Shown: piece after piece, positions 53,451 through 61,434 of the stretch | How positions within the stretch are numbered: the first letter of the stretch is position 1 | How the letters are laid out: the number at the start of each line of letters is the position of its first letter | Assembly (NCBI RefSeq): GCF_018333375.1 | Contig: NZ_BORW01000002.1 | Coordinates: 62,001-126,000, forward strand | Direction: 5' to 3' | From: Paenibacillus cookii | Lineage (GTDB): Bacteria > Bacillota > Bacilli > Paenibacillales > Paenibacillaceae | Length of the DNA: 64,000 nt | Made by a program: the position numbers and the translations under genes | The notes under the pieces: generated by a model | Told to the model about the DNA's origin: nothing | Databases searched by the model: none | Seen by the model: only the letters and a program-made list of their open reading frames with translations

Positions 53451-55676
53451 TTAAGCTTTTGCTTTCAGCACCCGCATCGCGTTCAGCACCGCCAGGAGCG
53501 TAACCCCGACGTCGGAAAATACGGCTTCCCACATCGTTGCGATTCCGAAGGCGCCGAGCAGCAGGAAGATCGCTTTTACGCCTAACGCAAAAATGATGTT
53601 TTGCCATACGATGGCGCGCGTGCGTTTGGCAATCCGGATGGCGGCTGCCACCTTGGAAGGCTCATCCGTCATGATTACGACGTCCGCCGCTTCGATCGCC
53701 GCATCCGAGCCGAGGCCGCCCATGGCCACGCCGATATCCGCGCGGGCGAGCACCGGCGTATCGTTGATGCCGTCGCCGACGAACACGATTTTTTCTTTCG
53801 GGGATTTCCGGGCGTCCAGCTTTTCGATCTCCTCGACCTTATGCTGCGGCAGAAGTTCGGCATGGATTTCGTCCAAGCCAAGCGAACGGCCGACGGCATC
53901 GCCGACGGATCGGGCATCTCCCGTCAGCATCACGGTCGTTTTTCCCATCTCCTTCAAGGTACGGACCGCCTCCGCCGCGTCCTCCTTCACCTCGTCCGAA
54001 ATCGTGATATACCCGGCATATTGCCCGTCTAGGCCGATATGAACGATCGTGCCCGCCGTTTCCGGCTTTTCATAGGGAAGGGCTTCCCGCTCCATAAGCT
54101 TCGCATTCCCTGCCCATACTTCCTTGCCGCCGACCTTCACTTGAACGCCATGGCCGGAAATTTCGTCGTAGCCTTCAATCCGCGTCTCGTCCAATTCCTT
54201 TCCGTACGCCGCACGGATCGATTCCGCGATCGGATGGGTGGAATGGTATTCGGCATGCGCCGCTATTTCCAGCAGCGCCGCTTCGTCCAGCCCTTCGAGC
54301 GCCGGATGGATGTTCGTTACCTTGAACGCCCCTTTGGTCAGCGTTCCGGTTTTATCGAATACGACATATTTGACGTCGTTCAACGCTTCGAGATAGTTGC
54401 TTCCTTTCACCAAAATGCCGGATTTCGATGCCGCCCCGATGCCGCCGAAAAAGCCGAGGGGAATCGATACCACCAGCGCGCACGGACAGGAGATGACCAG
54501 GAAGATCAGCGCCCGGTAGATCCATTCGGCAAAGCTCGCCCCCTGGATGAAAAGCGGCGGAACCAGCGCCAGCAGCAGCGCTACGATGACGACCACGGGC
54601 GTATAATATCTGGCGAATTTGGTGATGAACTTTTCGGTAGCCGCCTTTTTGCTGCTCGCGTTTTGGACGAGATCCAAAATTTTCGAAACCGTCGATTCCC
54701 CGAAATCCTTGGAGACTTCAATCGTCAATACGCCGTTTTTGTTGATGAACCCGCTCAGCACCTCCTGGCCGGCCCCAACGCCGCGCGGAACCGATTCCCC
54801 GGTTAATGCCGACGTATCCACCATCGAGCTGCCTTCGATAACGATCCCGTCCAGCGGAACCTTCTCTCCGGGCTTCACCACGATATGATCTCCGACCTGC
54901 ACTTCCTCGGGAGACACGCGTCTCGTATCGCCGCCCGTTTTTACGTTCGCATAATCAGGCCGCAGGTCCATCATGGCGCTGATCGATTTCCGGGAACGGT
55001 TTACCGCAATCCCTTGGAACATCTCGCCCAGCTGGTAGAACAGCATGACGGCGACGCCTTCGGGATATTGCCCGACGCCAAAAGCGCCGATCGTCGCAAG
55101 CGACATGAGAAAATATTCGTCGAATACCTGTCCCCGTAACATATTTTTCACCGCTTGAAGGACGATGTCCCCGCCGGCAACGACATAGGCGACCAAAAAA
55201 ATCGCCAGTTCGATATAAGCATTCGTCTGCAGCAGCATCCCGGCAGCCGTCAGCGCCGCACCGACGAGCAACCGCGCAGCCATGACCTTGGTTCCGCCGC
55301 GGCCATGGTCGTGACCGTGGGAATGTCCTTCCTCCCCGTGCGCTTCCGCATGGTCATGCCCATGTGCGTGATGGTGCCCGTGTTCGTGAGGATGACCGTG
55401 TCCGCGGCTGACGCCTGAAGATGCGCCCTGCTTCGTTTGGGGATCCAAGACGTTGATGTGCGGCTCAAGCTTTTTGATCTTATGTTTCACCTTGGACGCC
55501 AGCTCATCGTCTTCGCCGTCGGCTTCATAGGTCAGCGTTTGCTTGACGAAATTAACGGAGCAGGAGGCAATTCCCTCCATCTTTTTCACGCCGTCTTCGA
55601 TTTTCATGGCACAGTTCGCGCAATCCAAGCCGTCCAGCACGAGTTCCCTTTTCACTCTTCCGGTTGCTTCAGCCAT
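53451..55676 (-). CDS. cadA: heavy-metal P-type ATPase (Zn/Cd/Pb exporter, CadA-like)
   Basis: 741 aa. An HMA domain with Cys19-x2-Cys22 is followed by a His-rich stretch (residues 91-127, over 15 His). Eight helices follow, with CPC at 397-399 in helix 6, phosphorylation site DKTGT at 441-445, HP at 481-482 and GDGINDTPVL late. The CPC plus the His-rich linker fit a PIB-2 zinc/cadmium/lead exporter. Single gene with a CzrA/SmtB-like operator over its promoter; the regulator at 45249 is the obvious candidate repressor. TCGGAGG precedes the ATG. Confidence 0.93.
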   Translation of the reverse strand: MAEATGRVKRELVLDGLDCANCAMKIEDGVKKMEGIASCSVNFVKQTLTYEADGEDDELASKVKHKIKKLEPHINVLDPQTKQGASSGVSRGHGHPHEHGHHHAHGHDHAEAHGEEGHSHGHDHGRGGTKVMAARLLVGAALTAAGMLLQTNAYIELAIFLVAYVVAGGDIVLQAVKNMLRGQVFDEYFLMSLATIGAFGVGQYPEGVAVMLFYQLGEMFQGIAVNRSRKSISAMMDLRPDYANVKTGGDTRRVSPEEVQVGDHIVVKPGEKVPLDGIVIEGSSMVDTSALTGESVPRGVGAGQEVLSGFINKNGVLTIEVSKDFGESTVSKILDLVQNASSKKAATEKFITKFARYYTPVVVIVALLLALVPPLFIQGASFAEWIYRALIFLVISCPCALVVSIPLGFFGGIGAASKSGILVKGSNYLEALNDVKYVVFDKTGTLTKGAFKVTNIHPALEGLDEAALLEIAAHAEYHSTHPIAESIRAAYGKELDETRIEGYDEISGHGVQVKVGGKEVWAGNAKLMEREALPYEKPETAGTIVHIGLDGQYAGYITISDEVKEDAAEAVRTLKEMGKTTVMLTGDARSVGDAVGRSLGLDEIHAELLPQHKVEEIEKLDARKSPKEKIVFVGDGINDTPVLARADIGVAMGGLGSDAAIEAADVVIMTDEPSKVAAAIRIAKRTRAIVWQNIIFALGVKAIFLLLGAFGIATMWEAVFSDVGVTLLAVLNAMRVLKAKA

Positions 55677-55706
55677 CGCAATGCCTCCGATCCAATCTGT
55701 AAATAT

Positions 55707-55741
55707 AATATGAGCATATGTTCATGTATTAAACTTGTTAA
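55707..55741 (-). promoter_or_regulatory. cadA promoter with CzrA/SmtB-like operator
   Basis: On the minus strand TTAACA (55741-55736), 17 bases, TATGCT (55718-55713). Over the -10 lies ATATGAGCATATGTTCATGT (55708-55727), a near-perfect palindrome of the TGARCATATGYTCA type used by ArsR/SmtB-family zinc repressors. Confidence 0.7.
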
Positions 55742-55807
55742 GCACATTATATTCACTCCGCCGGGACGATGTCAATGAAATCGAACCTAAAATAGCTAGC
55801 ATGAACC

Positions 55808-55832
55808 AAAAAAGCCGCGTTCATACGCGGCT
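55808..55832 (-). terminator. intrinsic terminator of the membrane protein gene at 55862
   Basis: AGCCGCGT and ACGCGGCT form an eight-bp stem with a four-base loop, followed by six Ts on the minus strand. Confidence 0.8.
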
Positions 55833-55861
55833 CATGCAGAAAAATAGAATCATATCCGGGT

Positions 55862-56548
55862 TTAAGTGCGATTCGATTTGCTTTTGAAGTCAAACATGAT
55901 TTTAACGGCAAGGGAAAGGACCATGATGAACATCAGCGACAGCTGCCAACCGGTAAAACCCAGCCAAAAAGCTTCATCCCGGGCGGCGCCAAGCAGCGAA
56001 GCGGCAAACATGCCGATCGCCAGCCACAGGACCGAAACGATGAAATGATATCCGCTGAACAACCGTTCCCGCTGCCGGAACTGGTAGGCGACGATGGCGG
56101 CGGCAACGGCCGCCGAAACGATGTCTACCGCTCCGCCCCGGCCGGAAAAGACACGGAGCAAGTTCCATATCCCGTCTCCCGCGGCTAGCCAAGCCAATGC
56201 GGTATTGGCGTAAACCGCCCATGGCCTGCGGTATTTCAGGCATTTGTACGCCGGAATGAGGAAGGCGACCGCCGTGGCCAACGCCATCCCTTCCGTCCCG
56301 CCCGTGTAATACAGGAGAGACAACGGCGAACGAATGACGCTTTGGATATCAAACACGATGACGCTGAACTTCCAGACCAGGATGCCGATCAGGAGGGCCG
56401 TCGTAAGATCGTCCATCACGGGCTTGCGAACGGCAGGATCCACGCGTCTGGCGAGCAGAAAAGGCGCCAAATAGCCTAAAACGGCGGAGGCTGCCAGCAA
56501 GAGCAGCGAAAATTTCAGCATGAAGGGGCCGATCATGACAACTTGCAA
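55862..56548 (-). CDS. multi-pass membrane protein of unknown function
   Basis: 228 aa, about seven hydrophobic segments. The layout, with IRSPLSLLYYTGGTEGMALA and a charged C-terminus DFKSKSNRT, recalls the prolipoprotein diacylglyceryl transferase fold, but no catalytic His or Arg motif of Lgt is evident. TTG 56548 has GGGAGGGAG seven bases upstream; the ATG 12 bases later is an alternative. It follows the rhodanese-like gene, with a terminator between. Confidence 0.6.
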   Translation of the reverse strand: MQVVMIGPFMLKFSLLLLAASAVLGYLAPFLLARRVDPAVRKPVMDDLTTALLIGILVWKFSVIVFDIQSVIRSPLSLLYYTGGTEGMALATAVAFLIPAYKCLKYRRPWAVYANTALAWLAAGDGIWNLLRVFSGRGGAVDIVSAAVAAAIVAYQFRQRERLFSGYHFIVSVLWLAIGMFAASLLGAARDEAFWLGFTGWQLSLMFIMVLSLAVKIMFDFKSKSNRT

Positions 56549-56620
56549 TGGAATGCTCCCTCCCGTACGGAAAATAAAACCGGGCGTGCAGAAGGCATCG
56601 ACTTGTCCGGCACGTCAAAG

Positions 56621-56644
56621 AAAAAACCCGGCGGAGACGCCAGG
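56621..56644 (-). terminator. intrinsic terminator of the rhodanese-like gene
   Basis: On the minus strand CCTGGCG and CGCCGGG pair with wobble across a short loop, followed by six Ts. Confidence 0.6.
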
Positions 56645-56659
56645 TCATCTGCATCGGCC

Positions 56660-57049
56660 TTACGAGCGGCAGCAAACGCCGCAGTTCCAAACGGCTTTGT
56701 CGTTGCTCGGCGCATAGATCCGCAAAAAGCCGTACCGCTTTAGCATGCGCGCCGCTTTTTTGATCTGGCGGCTGTTTTCCGCCAAAATCAGCACCGGTTC
56801 ATCGGACGTTAATTGCGAATGGTGAACGTAAGGCAATCTTCCGATGGAAATGTTGATCGATCCGGGAACATGGTGCTTGATATAATCGGCCGCGTCTCTC
56901 ACGTCAAGCATTTGCAGGTCCTGCCGGTTCTCTCGTTGCGCCTGCAGTTCTTCGGGACTGATGAAGGTCAATCCGTTCACCGGCCGCAGCTCTCTTAAGG
57001 CCCATAAGCCAAACGCTGCGGCAAGAACAGCGAACACTACCCACAGCAT
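56660..57049 (-). CDS. rhodanese-like membrane protein without catalytic cysteine
   Basis: 129 aa. One N-terminal helix (LWVVFAVLAAAFGLWAL) anchors a rhodanese-homology domain: FISPEELQAQ, QMLDVRDAADYIKHHVPGSI and INISIGRLPY. The active-site loop reads LILAENSRQ, so Ala90 stands where sulfurtransferases have the persulfide Cys. The extreme C-terminus is WNCGVCCRS, with Cys123, Cys126 and Cys127. It cannot be a standard sulfurtransferase; a metal- or persulfide-binding role is possible. AAAGGAGG precedes the ATG. Transcribed from the promoter at 57195-57223. Confidence 0.8.
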   Translation of the reverse strand: MLWVVFAVLAAAFGLWALRELRPVNGLTFISPEELQAQRENRQDLQMLDVRDAADYIKHHVPGSINISIGRLPYVHHSQLTSDEPVLILAENSRQIKKAARMLKRYGFLRIYAPSNDKAVWNCGVCCRS

Positions 57050-57172
57050 CGATACATGTTCCTCCTTTTAACGTATATGTTCATCGTCAAAATAAACCGG
57101 GCGCCGTCCCTGTGGTGGCCCGATTTATGCAGAAAGACCGCATTTGCGCGGAAATATTTCAGCTCGTTAACC

Positions 57173-57223
57173 ATACCCTTTGGGGTATAGACCGATTATA
57201 AAATCCATCTTGGCAAAAGTCAA
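57173..57223 (-). promoter_or_regulatory. promoter with CsoR/CstR-like operator upstream of the rhodanese-like gene
   Basis: On the minus strand TTGACT (57223-57218), 17 bases, TATAAT (57200-57195) form a near-consensus promoter. ATACCC-N4-GGGTAT at 57173-57188 lies on the expected transcription start. GC-tract palindromes of this kind bind CsoR-family repressors (copper) or CstR (sulfane sulfur). No CsoR-family gene is in the window. Confidence 0.7.
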
Positions 57224-57229
57224 TCATGA

Positions 57230-58993
57230 TCAAACCTCTTCCTGAAGGACCGTTTCCGCGATCCGGAGCTGCTGGTTGGCAAACTCCCTGTACATCGGAT
57301 GGCTTTCGACGAGTTCCTGATGCGTTCCCCTGCCCGTAATGCGTCCTTTTTCGATAAAAAGGATCTGGTCCGCATCCACGACCGTCGACAGCCGGTGGGC
57401 AATGACCAGCGTCGTGCGTCCTTTCATCAGGTTTTGCAGCGCTTTTTGCACGAATACCTCCGACTGGCTGTCCAGGCTTGACGTCGCCTCGTCCAGCATC
57501 AAAATCTGCGGGTTCCGCAAAAGCGCCCGGGCGATGGAAATCCGCTGGCGTTGGCCGCCGGACAATTTGATCCCGCGTTCCCCGACTTCCGTTTCGTACC
57601 CTTCGGGCAGCTCGTCGATAAAAATATCGGCGTAAGCCATATGGGCTGCTTGTTTAAGCTCCTCATCGCTCACGTCCCGGTCCATGCCGTAACATATGTT
57701 ATCGCGGATCGTCCCCGCGACGATCGGACTTTCCTGGGGAACGTATCCGATCTGTTTGCGCCAGGACTCCAGCGAAAATTCGCTGACATCCTGCCCGCCG
57801 ACGCGGATCATGCCGCTGTCCGGGAGATAAAAACGCTCGATGATCGAAAACAGCGTCGTTTTGCCGCCTCCGCTCGGGCCGACGACGGCCGTCACCTTCC
57901 CCGGCTCCAGCGTGAAGCTGATATCATGAAGGACGGTGTCGCCTTTTTCGTACGAAAAATAAACATGCTCCAGCTGAATCGTTTGGATCGGGCCGGTCAA
58001 CGCCTTGCCGACCTTGACGTTTTCCTGGCGGTCTTCGAGAATGCCGACGATGCGTTCCGTCGCCCCGACCGATTTTTGGAGCTGCGTGAAAAACATCGTA
58101 ATCTGGTTCATCGGCATGATGATCTGCACCAGGTACAGAATAAACGCCACCAGGTCGCCCGCGGAAAGGGCGCCGCTGGAAACCCTCATTCCCCCGTATC
58201 CGATGATGAGCACCATCAGGCCCATCATGACGAACGAAATGATCGGCCCGATGAAAGCCTGGATTTTCCCTTCGCGGATCCCGAGTTTCAGCAAGCCCGC
58301 AATCGCCTTCGCTCCCATGGCGTTTTCCCGTTCCTCGGCGTTCGAAGCTTTGACAAGGCGGATTTCGGACAACACCTGATTCAGAATCGTCGTAAAATCG
58401 GCCGTTTCGTCCTGCAGCCGGCGCGAAATATTGAGCATGACCCGTCCAAGCGGCACGAGCACGGCCGCGGTCACGGGAATCGCCGCCAGGATGATCAGCG
58501 TCATTTTCCAATCGAGAAGGAGCAAAATGACGATCGCCCCGACCATCGAAATGACCCCGTTAAAAAATCCCGTGACATGCTCGGACACCAGCCCTTTGAG
58601 CACGGCCGTATCGTTGGTCATCCGGCTGATCGTATCGCCCGTGCGGTGATTGTCGTAATAGGGAATCGTCAGCTTCAGCAGCTTTTTCCACAGCCGCTCC
58701 CGCAGTTTGGCGACGACCTCCTGTCCAAGGCGGTTCAACAAATAAATCGATATCCCGCCCGAGATGGCGGAAGCGACGAAGCTGGCGATCAGCATGGCGA
58801 TCTGGGACGGTTTAATGCTGTCGGCCGTAAAACTGTCCACAAGCCCTTTCGTAAACAGCGGAACCACGAGGCTGACCAAAGTCGAAATGACGCTAAGCAG
58901 CACCGCCACGTAAAGCATCCAAACGGAAGGTTTGGTTTCACGGACCAAACGGACGAACGCTTTCCAGTTTCCCTTTTGATAACCTTCTTTCAT
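57230..58993 (-). CDS. ABC transporter with fused permease and ATPase (BmrA-like multidrug exporter)
   Basis: 587 aa half-transporter that would homodimerise. Six helices in the first 320 residues, then an ATPase with GPSGGGKTTL, Q-loop GYVPQESPIVA, signature IKLSGGQRQRISIARAL, Walker B ILMLDEATSSLD and H-loop VIAHRLSTV. Length and order match BmrA/LmrA. ATG 58993 has TAGGGGA upstream; a longer frame begins in the -10 region and is rejected. Single gene, no regulator nearby. Confidence 0.92.
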   Translation of the reverse strand: MKEGYQKGNWKAFVRLVRETKPSVWMLYVAVLLSVISTLVSLVVPLFTKGLVDSFTADSIKPSQIAMLIASFVASAISGGISIYLLNRLGQEVVAKLRERLWKKLLKLTIPYYDNHRTGDTISRMTNDTAVLKGLVSEHVTGFFNGVISMVGAIVILLLLDWKMTLIILAAIPVTAAVLVPLGRVMLNISRRLQDETADFTTILNQVLSEIRLVKASNAEERENAMGAKAIAGLLKLGIREGKIQAFIGPIISFVMMGLMVLIIGYGGMRVSSGALSAGDLVAFILYLVQIIMPMNQITMFFTQLQKSVGATERIVGILEDRQENVKVGKALTGPIQTIQLEHVYFSYEKGDTVLHDISFTLEPGKVTAVVGPSGGGKTTLFSIIERFYLPDSGMIRVGGQDVSEFSLESWRKQIGYVPQESPIVAGTIRDNICYGMDRDVSDEELKQAAHMAYADIFIDELPEGYETEVGERGIKLSGGQRQRISIARALLRNPQILMLDEATSSLDSQSEVFVQKALQNLMKGRTTLVIAHRLSTVVDADQILFIEKGRITGRGTHQELVESHPMYREFANQQLRIAETVLQEEV

Positions 58994-59112
58994 AGGACGA
59001 TTTCCCCTATCCGTGTATTTTCTTTTTATGATCCCAATCCGATTATACATATATTTCCTGATGAAGTCATATTTCGGGGCGCGTGTCGAATTGCGGGTTT
59101 TCAGGCAAAAGC

Positions 59113-59141
59113 AAAAAGGCGCGGACCATTTTCCGCGCCTT
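59113..59141 (-). terminator. intrinsic terminator of the lipoprotein gene at 59146
   Basis: AAGGCGCGGA and TCCGCGCCTT form a ten-bp stem with a six-base loop and T run on the minus strand. Confidence 0.85.
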
Positions 59142-59145
59142 CGTT

Positions 59146-60135
59146 TCAGGATACGAACAAGCTGTTGACTTTCAAATCGATGGAATCCCAGAAGGACTGG
59201 ATGTCTTTTTTGAGCGGTCCCTGCATGCCGCCGGTTCCTTGTTCGTAAATCACGTCGTTGTTCCGGTTTATGGCGTCGAGGTACTTTTCCACGATAATCG
59301 CCGTCTTGGACTCGGGATGGTCGCTGACGAAGGTTCGGTAGCTTTTTTTCACGTCCGGGAGCAGCTTTAACGTCCGGTCATCGACGGCGTCATAGCGGAA
59401 GTCGGTCAGATACGTATCCAGATAGGATTTGTACATCTGCAAAACTTCTTTCGCCCGGAGCCCTTGCGGGTGCTCGACCAAATAATATTCCGCTTTGAGG
59501 ATCCGGTTGCCGAGCTCTTCCCTCGAGACCGCGATCGCCCCGTCTTCGATATAGTTTTTCTCCGAGTCCATGGCTTTCAACGCCAGGTAGCTTCGGATAT
59601 CACCGGAGACATAACGGCTGTATCGTTGCAGCTTTTTGTAATCGACCTTCCAGTAAAACATGCCTTCGGTATTGCCGAGGGCCAGCCCTCCCGCCATTTG
59701 GTCCAAAAGCCATTGCTTAAGCGTATCGTCGCCTTTGATGTTGTCTACGTTCATCGGGTAACCGATTTCGTTCATTTTTTGCGCCGTTTCGGGCTTTGAC
59801 AGCATCGTATCGAAGTTGTCGTTCAAGCTCGGCAGGTACCGGTCATAAAAATGCTCGAGCTCCAAAATGAGCCGATCCGCCTGCTCGGGCGTCGTTTGCG
59901 GCATGTTGTCGTCCAAAAATCGAATCGTCTCTTCCGCATCCTTCGCCTGCGATGCCAGCAGTTTGAATTGTTCCAGCACGTCTTCTTTCGTTTCGGCCGG
60001 CTCCCCGGCGGGAGGCTGCTGTTGTTCATGCTGCCCGGCAGGCGTTTGAACCGTAACCTTTTGGGGACTGCCGCAGCCGCTGACGGCAATCATCAAGGAT
60101 ATCCCCAGCAGCATGTGAACGCTTTTCCGTTTCAA
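59146..60135 (-). CDS. lipoprotein of unknown function
   Basis: 329 aa. Lipobox AVSGCGSPQK, then a Gln/Pro-rich linker, then an alpha-helical-looking domain with LDDNMPQTTPEQADRLILEL and YRTFVSDHPESKTAIIVEKY. I recognise no named domain. TTG start with AAAGGGG upstream. It follows the TolB-like lipoprotein gene by 28 bases, so both are probably co-transcribed with the sensor kinase at 61435. Confidence 0.75.
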   Translation of the reverse strand: MKRKSVHMLLGISLMIAVSGCGSPQKVTVQTPAGQHEQQQPPAGEPAETKEDVLEQFKLLASQAKDAEETIRFLDDNMPQTTPEQADRLILELEHFYDRYLPSLNDNFDTMLSKPETAQKMNEIGYPMNVDNIKGDDTLKQWLLDQMAGGLALGNTEGMFYWKVDYKKLQRYSRYVSGDIRSYLALKAMDSEKNYIEDGAIAVSREELGNRILKAEYYLVEHPQGLRAKEVLQMYKSYLDTYLTDFRYDAVDDRTLKLLPDVKKSYRTFVSDHPESKTAIIVEKYLDAINRNNDVIYEQGTGGMQGPLKKDIQSFWDSIDLKVNSLFVS

Positions 60136-60163
60136 CCCCCTTCGCCCCTTTCCATATCTCTAG

Positions 60164-61276
60164 TCACTTAAACCGATATATCTCTGTCATCAGTTTGGTT
60201 CTTTCCGTCGTCAGGTTCATCTCGGGATGTTCCTGGCTCATCATCAGCCGATCCCCGTCAGGGCTCCAAACCAGGATGCTCTGCAGGTTCGGGTATAACG
60301 ACACGAGGGTCGTATGGCCCGTCTTCGCGTCCATCACATAAAGGCCCGAGCCGCCCCGCTCCAGGTTGAACATCGAATAGGCCAGCTTGGAGCCGTCCGG
60401 CGACCAGGAGATTTGCCTGATGAGCCGTCCTTCCGTCAGCCGGGTCGGCTTTTCGGTTGCGCCCGTCCCGACAAGCTCAAGCGTATTGGCATGGTCCCCG
60501 GTTTCTTCGGCGACGGCAAGCCGGGAACCGTCCGGCGATACCGAAAAATCGGCCGCACGGGTCCGAATCAGCTCGGGTTTCCCTTCCGCTTTCGGAAACC
60601 GCGACTCTTTGATCACGATCCGCAGCTTGTAAACGCTGCTGTCCCTGTCGATGAAATACCCCGTGAACCGGTTGGGATCTTTCGGGTCGGGGACCGCTTC
60701 CACTTTGATGACGTCCTGGCCGTCTTTCAGCTTCATCACGGAGGCGACATGACCGTCCAGACCGGCGACGGCAAGCCCGTCGACCTCCGCGAACAGGTAC
60801 GCCCGATCGCCCAGCCAGGCGCCGCGTACGTTGCCGTTCAGGCTGGTCTCGTTTCCGCTTGAAGCTTGCAGCGGGATCTTTTTTAGGCCATCCGCATAAA
60901 CGAACGAAGCTTTCATCTGATTGCTGACGAACAACATGCCGCCCCCCGGCGAAGGATTGACCGTCAAAGCGTCTTGAACCCCCAGAGCCCTGTCCGGGTC
61001 CTTCTCCTTGACGAGCGAATGGACATATAGCGGTTCTTCCATCCACTTCGGTTTTTTCGAGGCGATGATTTCCGTATCCGACAGCCACGCGAAGCCGTAA
61101 GCATCTTCGAGGCGGACGATTTGCCCGAGCTCGATCTTGCCGGTTTCCTCGCGGATCGGAGGGTTTTTGACGGTGACGCGCGCGCCGCCGTTTTCGCTGC
61201 ATCCGGCCAGGATCGCTAGGGAAGCGGCCATGGCCGCAACGACCTTGGCAAGCTTCCGCTCGGCGTTTTTTTTCAT
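60164..61276 (-). CDS. TolB-like beta-propeller lipoprotein
   Basis: 370 aa. Lipobox AILAGCSENG; the body contains WD40-like/PD40 repeats: FSVSPDGSRLAVAEE, ISWSPDGSKLAYSMFNLERG and LVWSPDGDRLMMSQ. Such propellers usually bind proteins or ligands at the cell surface. AAAGGAGG precedes the ATG. Second gene after the sensor kinase, so it may supply a signal to it or be controlled by it. Confidence 0.82.
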   Translation of the reverse strand: MKKNAERKLAKVVAAMAASLAILAGCSENGGARVTVKNPPIREETGKIELGQIVRLEDAYGFAWLSDTEIIASKKPKWMEEPLYVHSLVKEKDPDRALGVQDALTVNPSPGGGMLFVSNQMKASFVYADGLKKIPLQASSGNETSLNGNVRGAWLGDRAYLFAEVDGLAVAGLDGHVASVMKLKDGQDVIKVEAVPDPKDPNRFTGYFIDRDSSVYKLRIVIKESRFPKAEGKPELIRTRAADFSVSPDGSRLAVAEETGDHANTLELVGTGATEKPTRLTEGRLIRQISWSPDGSKLAYSMFNLERGGSGLYVMDAKTGHTTLVSLYPNLQSILVWSPDGDRLMMSQEHPEMNLTTERTKLMTEIYRFK

Positions 61277-61434
61277 TGCTGCCCCCTCCTTTCGCGTTCT
61301 CTGCCGGATCGCCCGAGCTTCGATCTGTTTCGAGTATACCGAACAATCGTTTCGAAAATATAATCAAATGTTTCAAACTTGTATCCGTTTTTGAACTTTT
61401 ATAGCCTGCTTCAATCCCGCCGGAATCATCCGGG

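Noticed and set aside
57551..59248. 565-codon plus-strand frame opposite the BmrA-like gene
   Set aside because: Runs antisense through the entire ABC exporter and beyond; no start signal and shadow-type composition.
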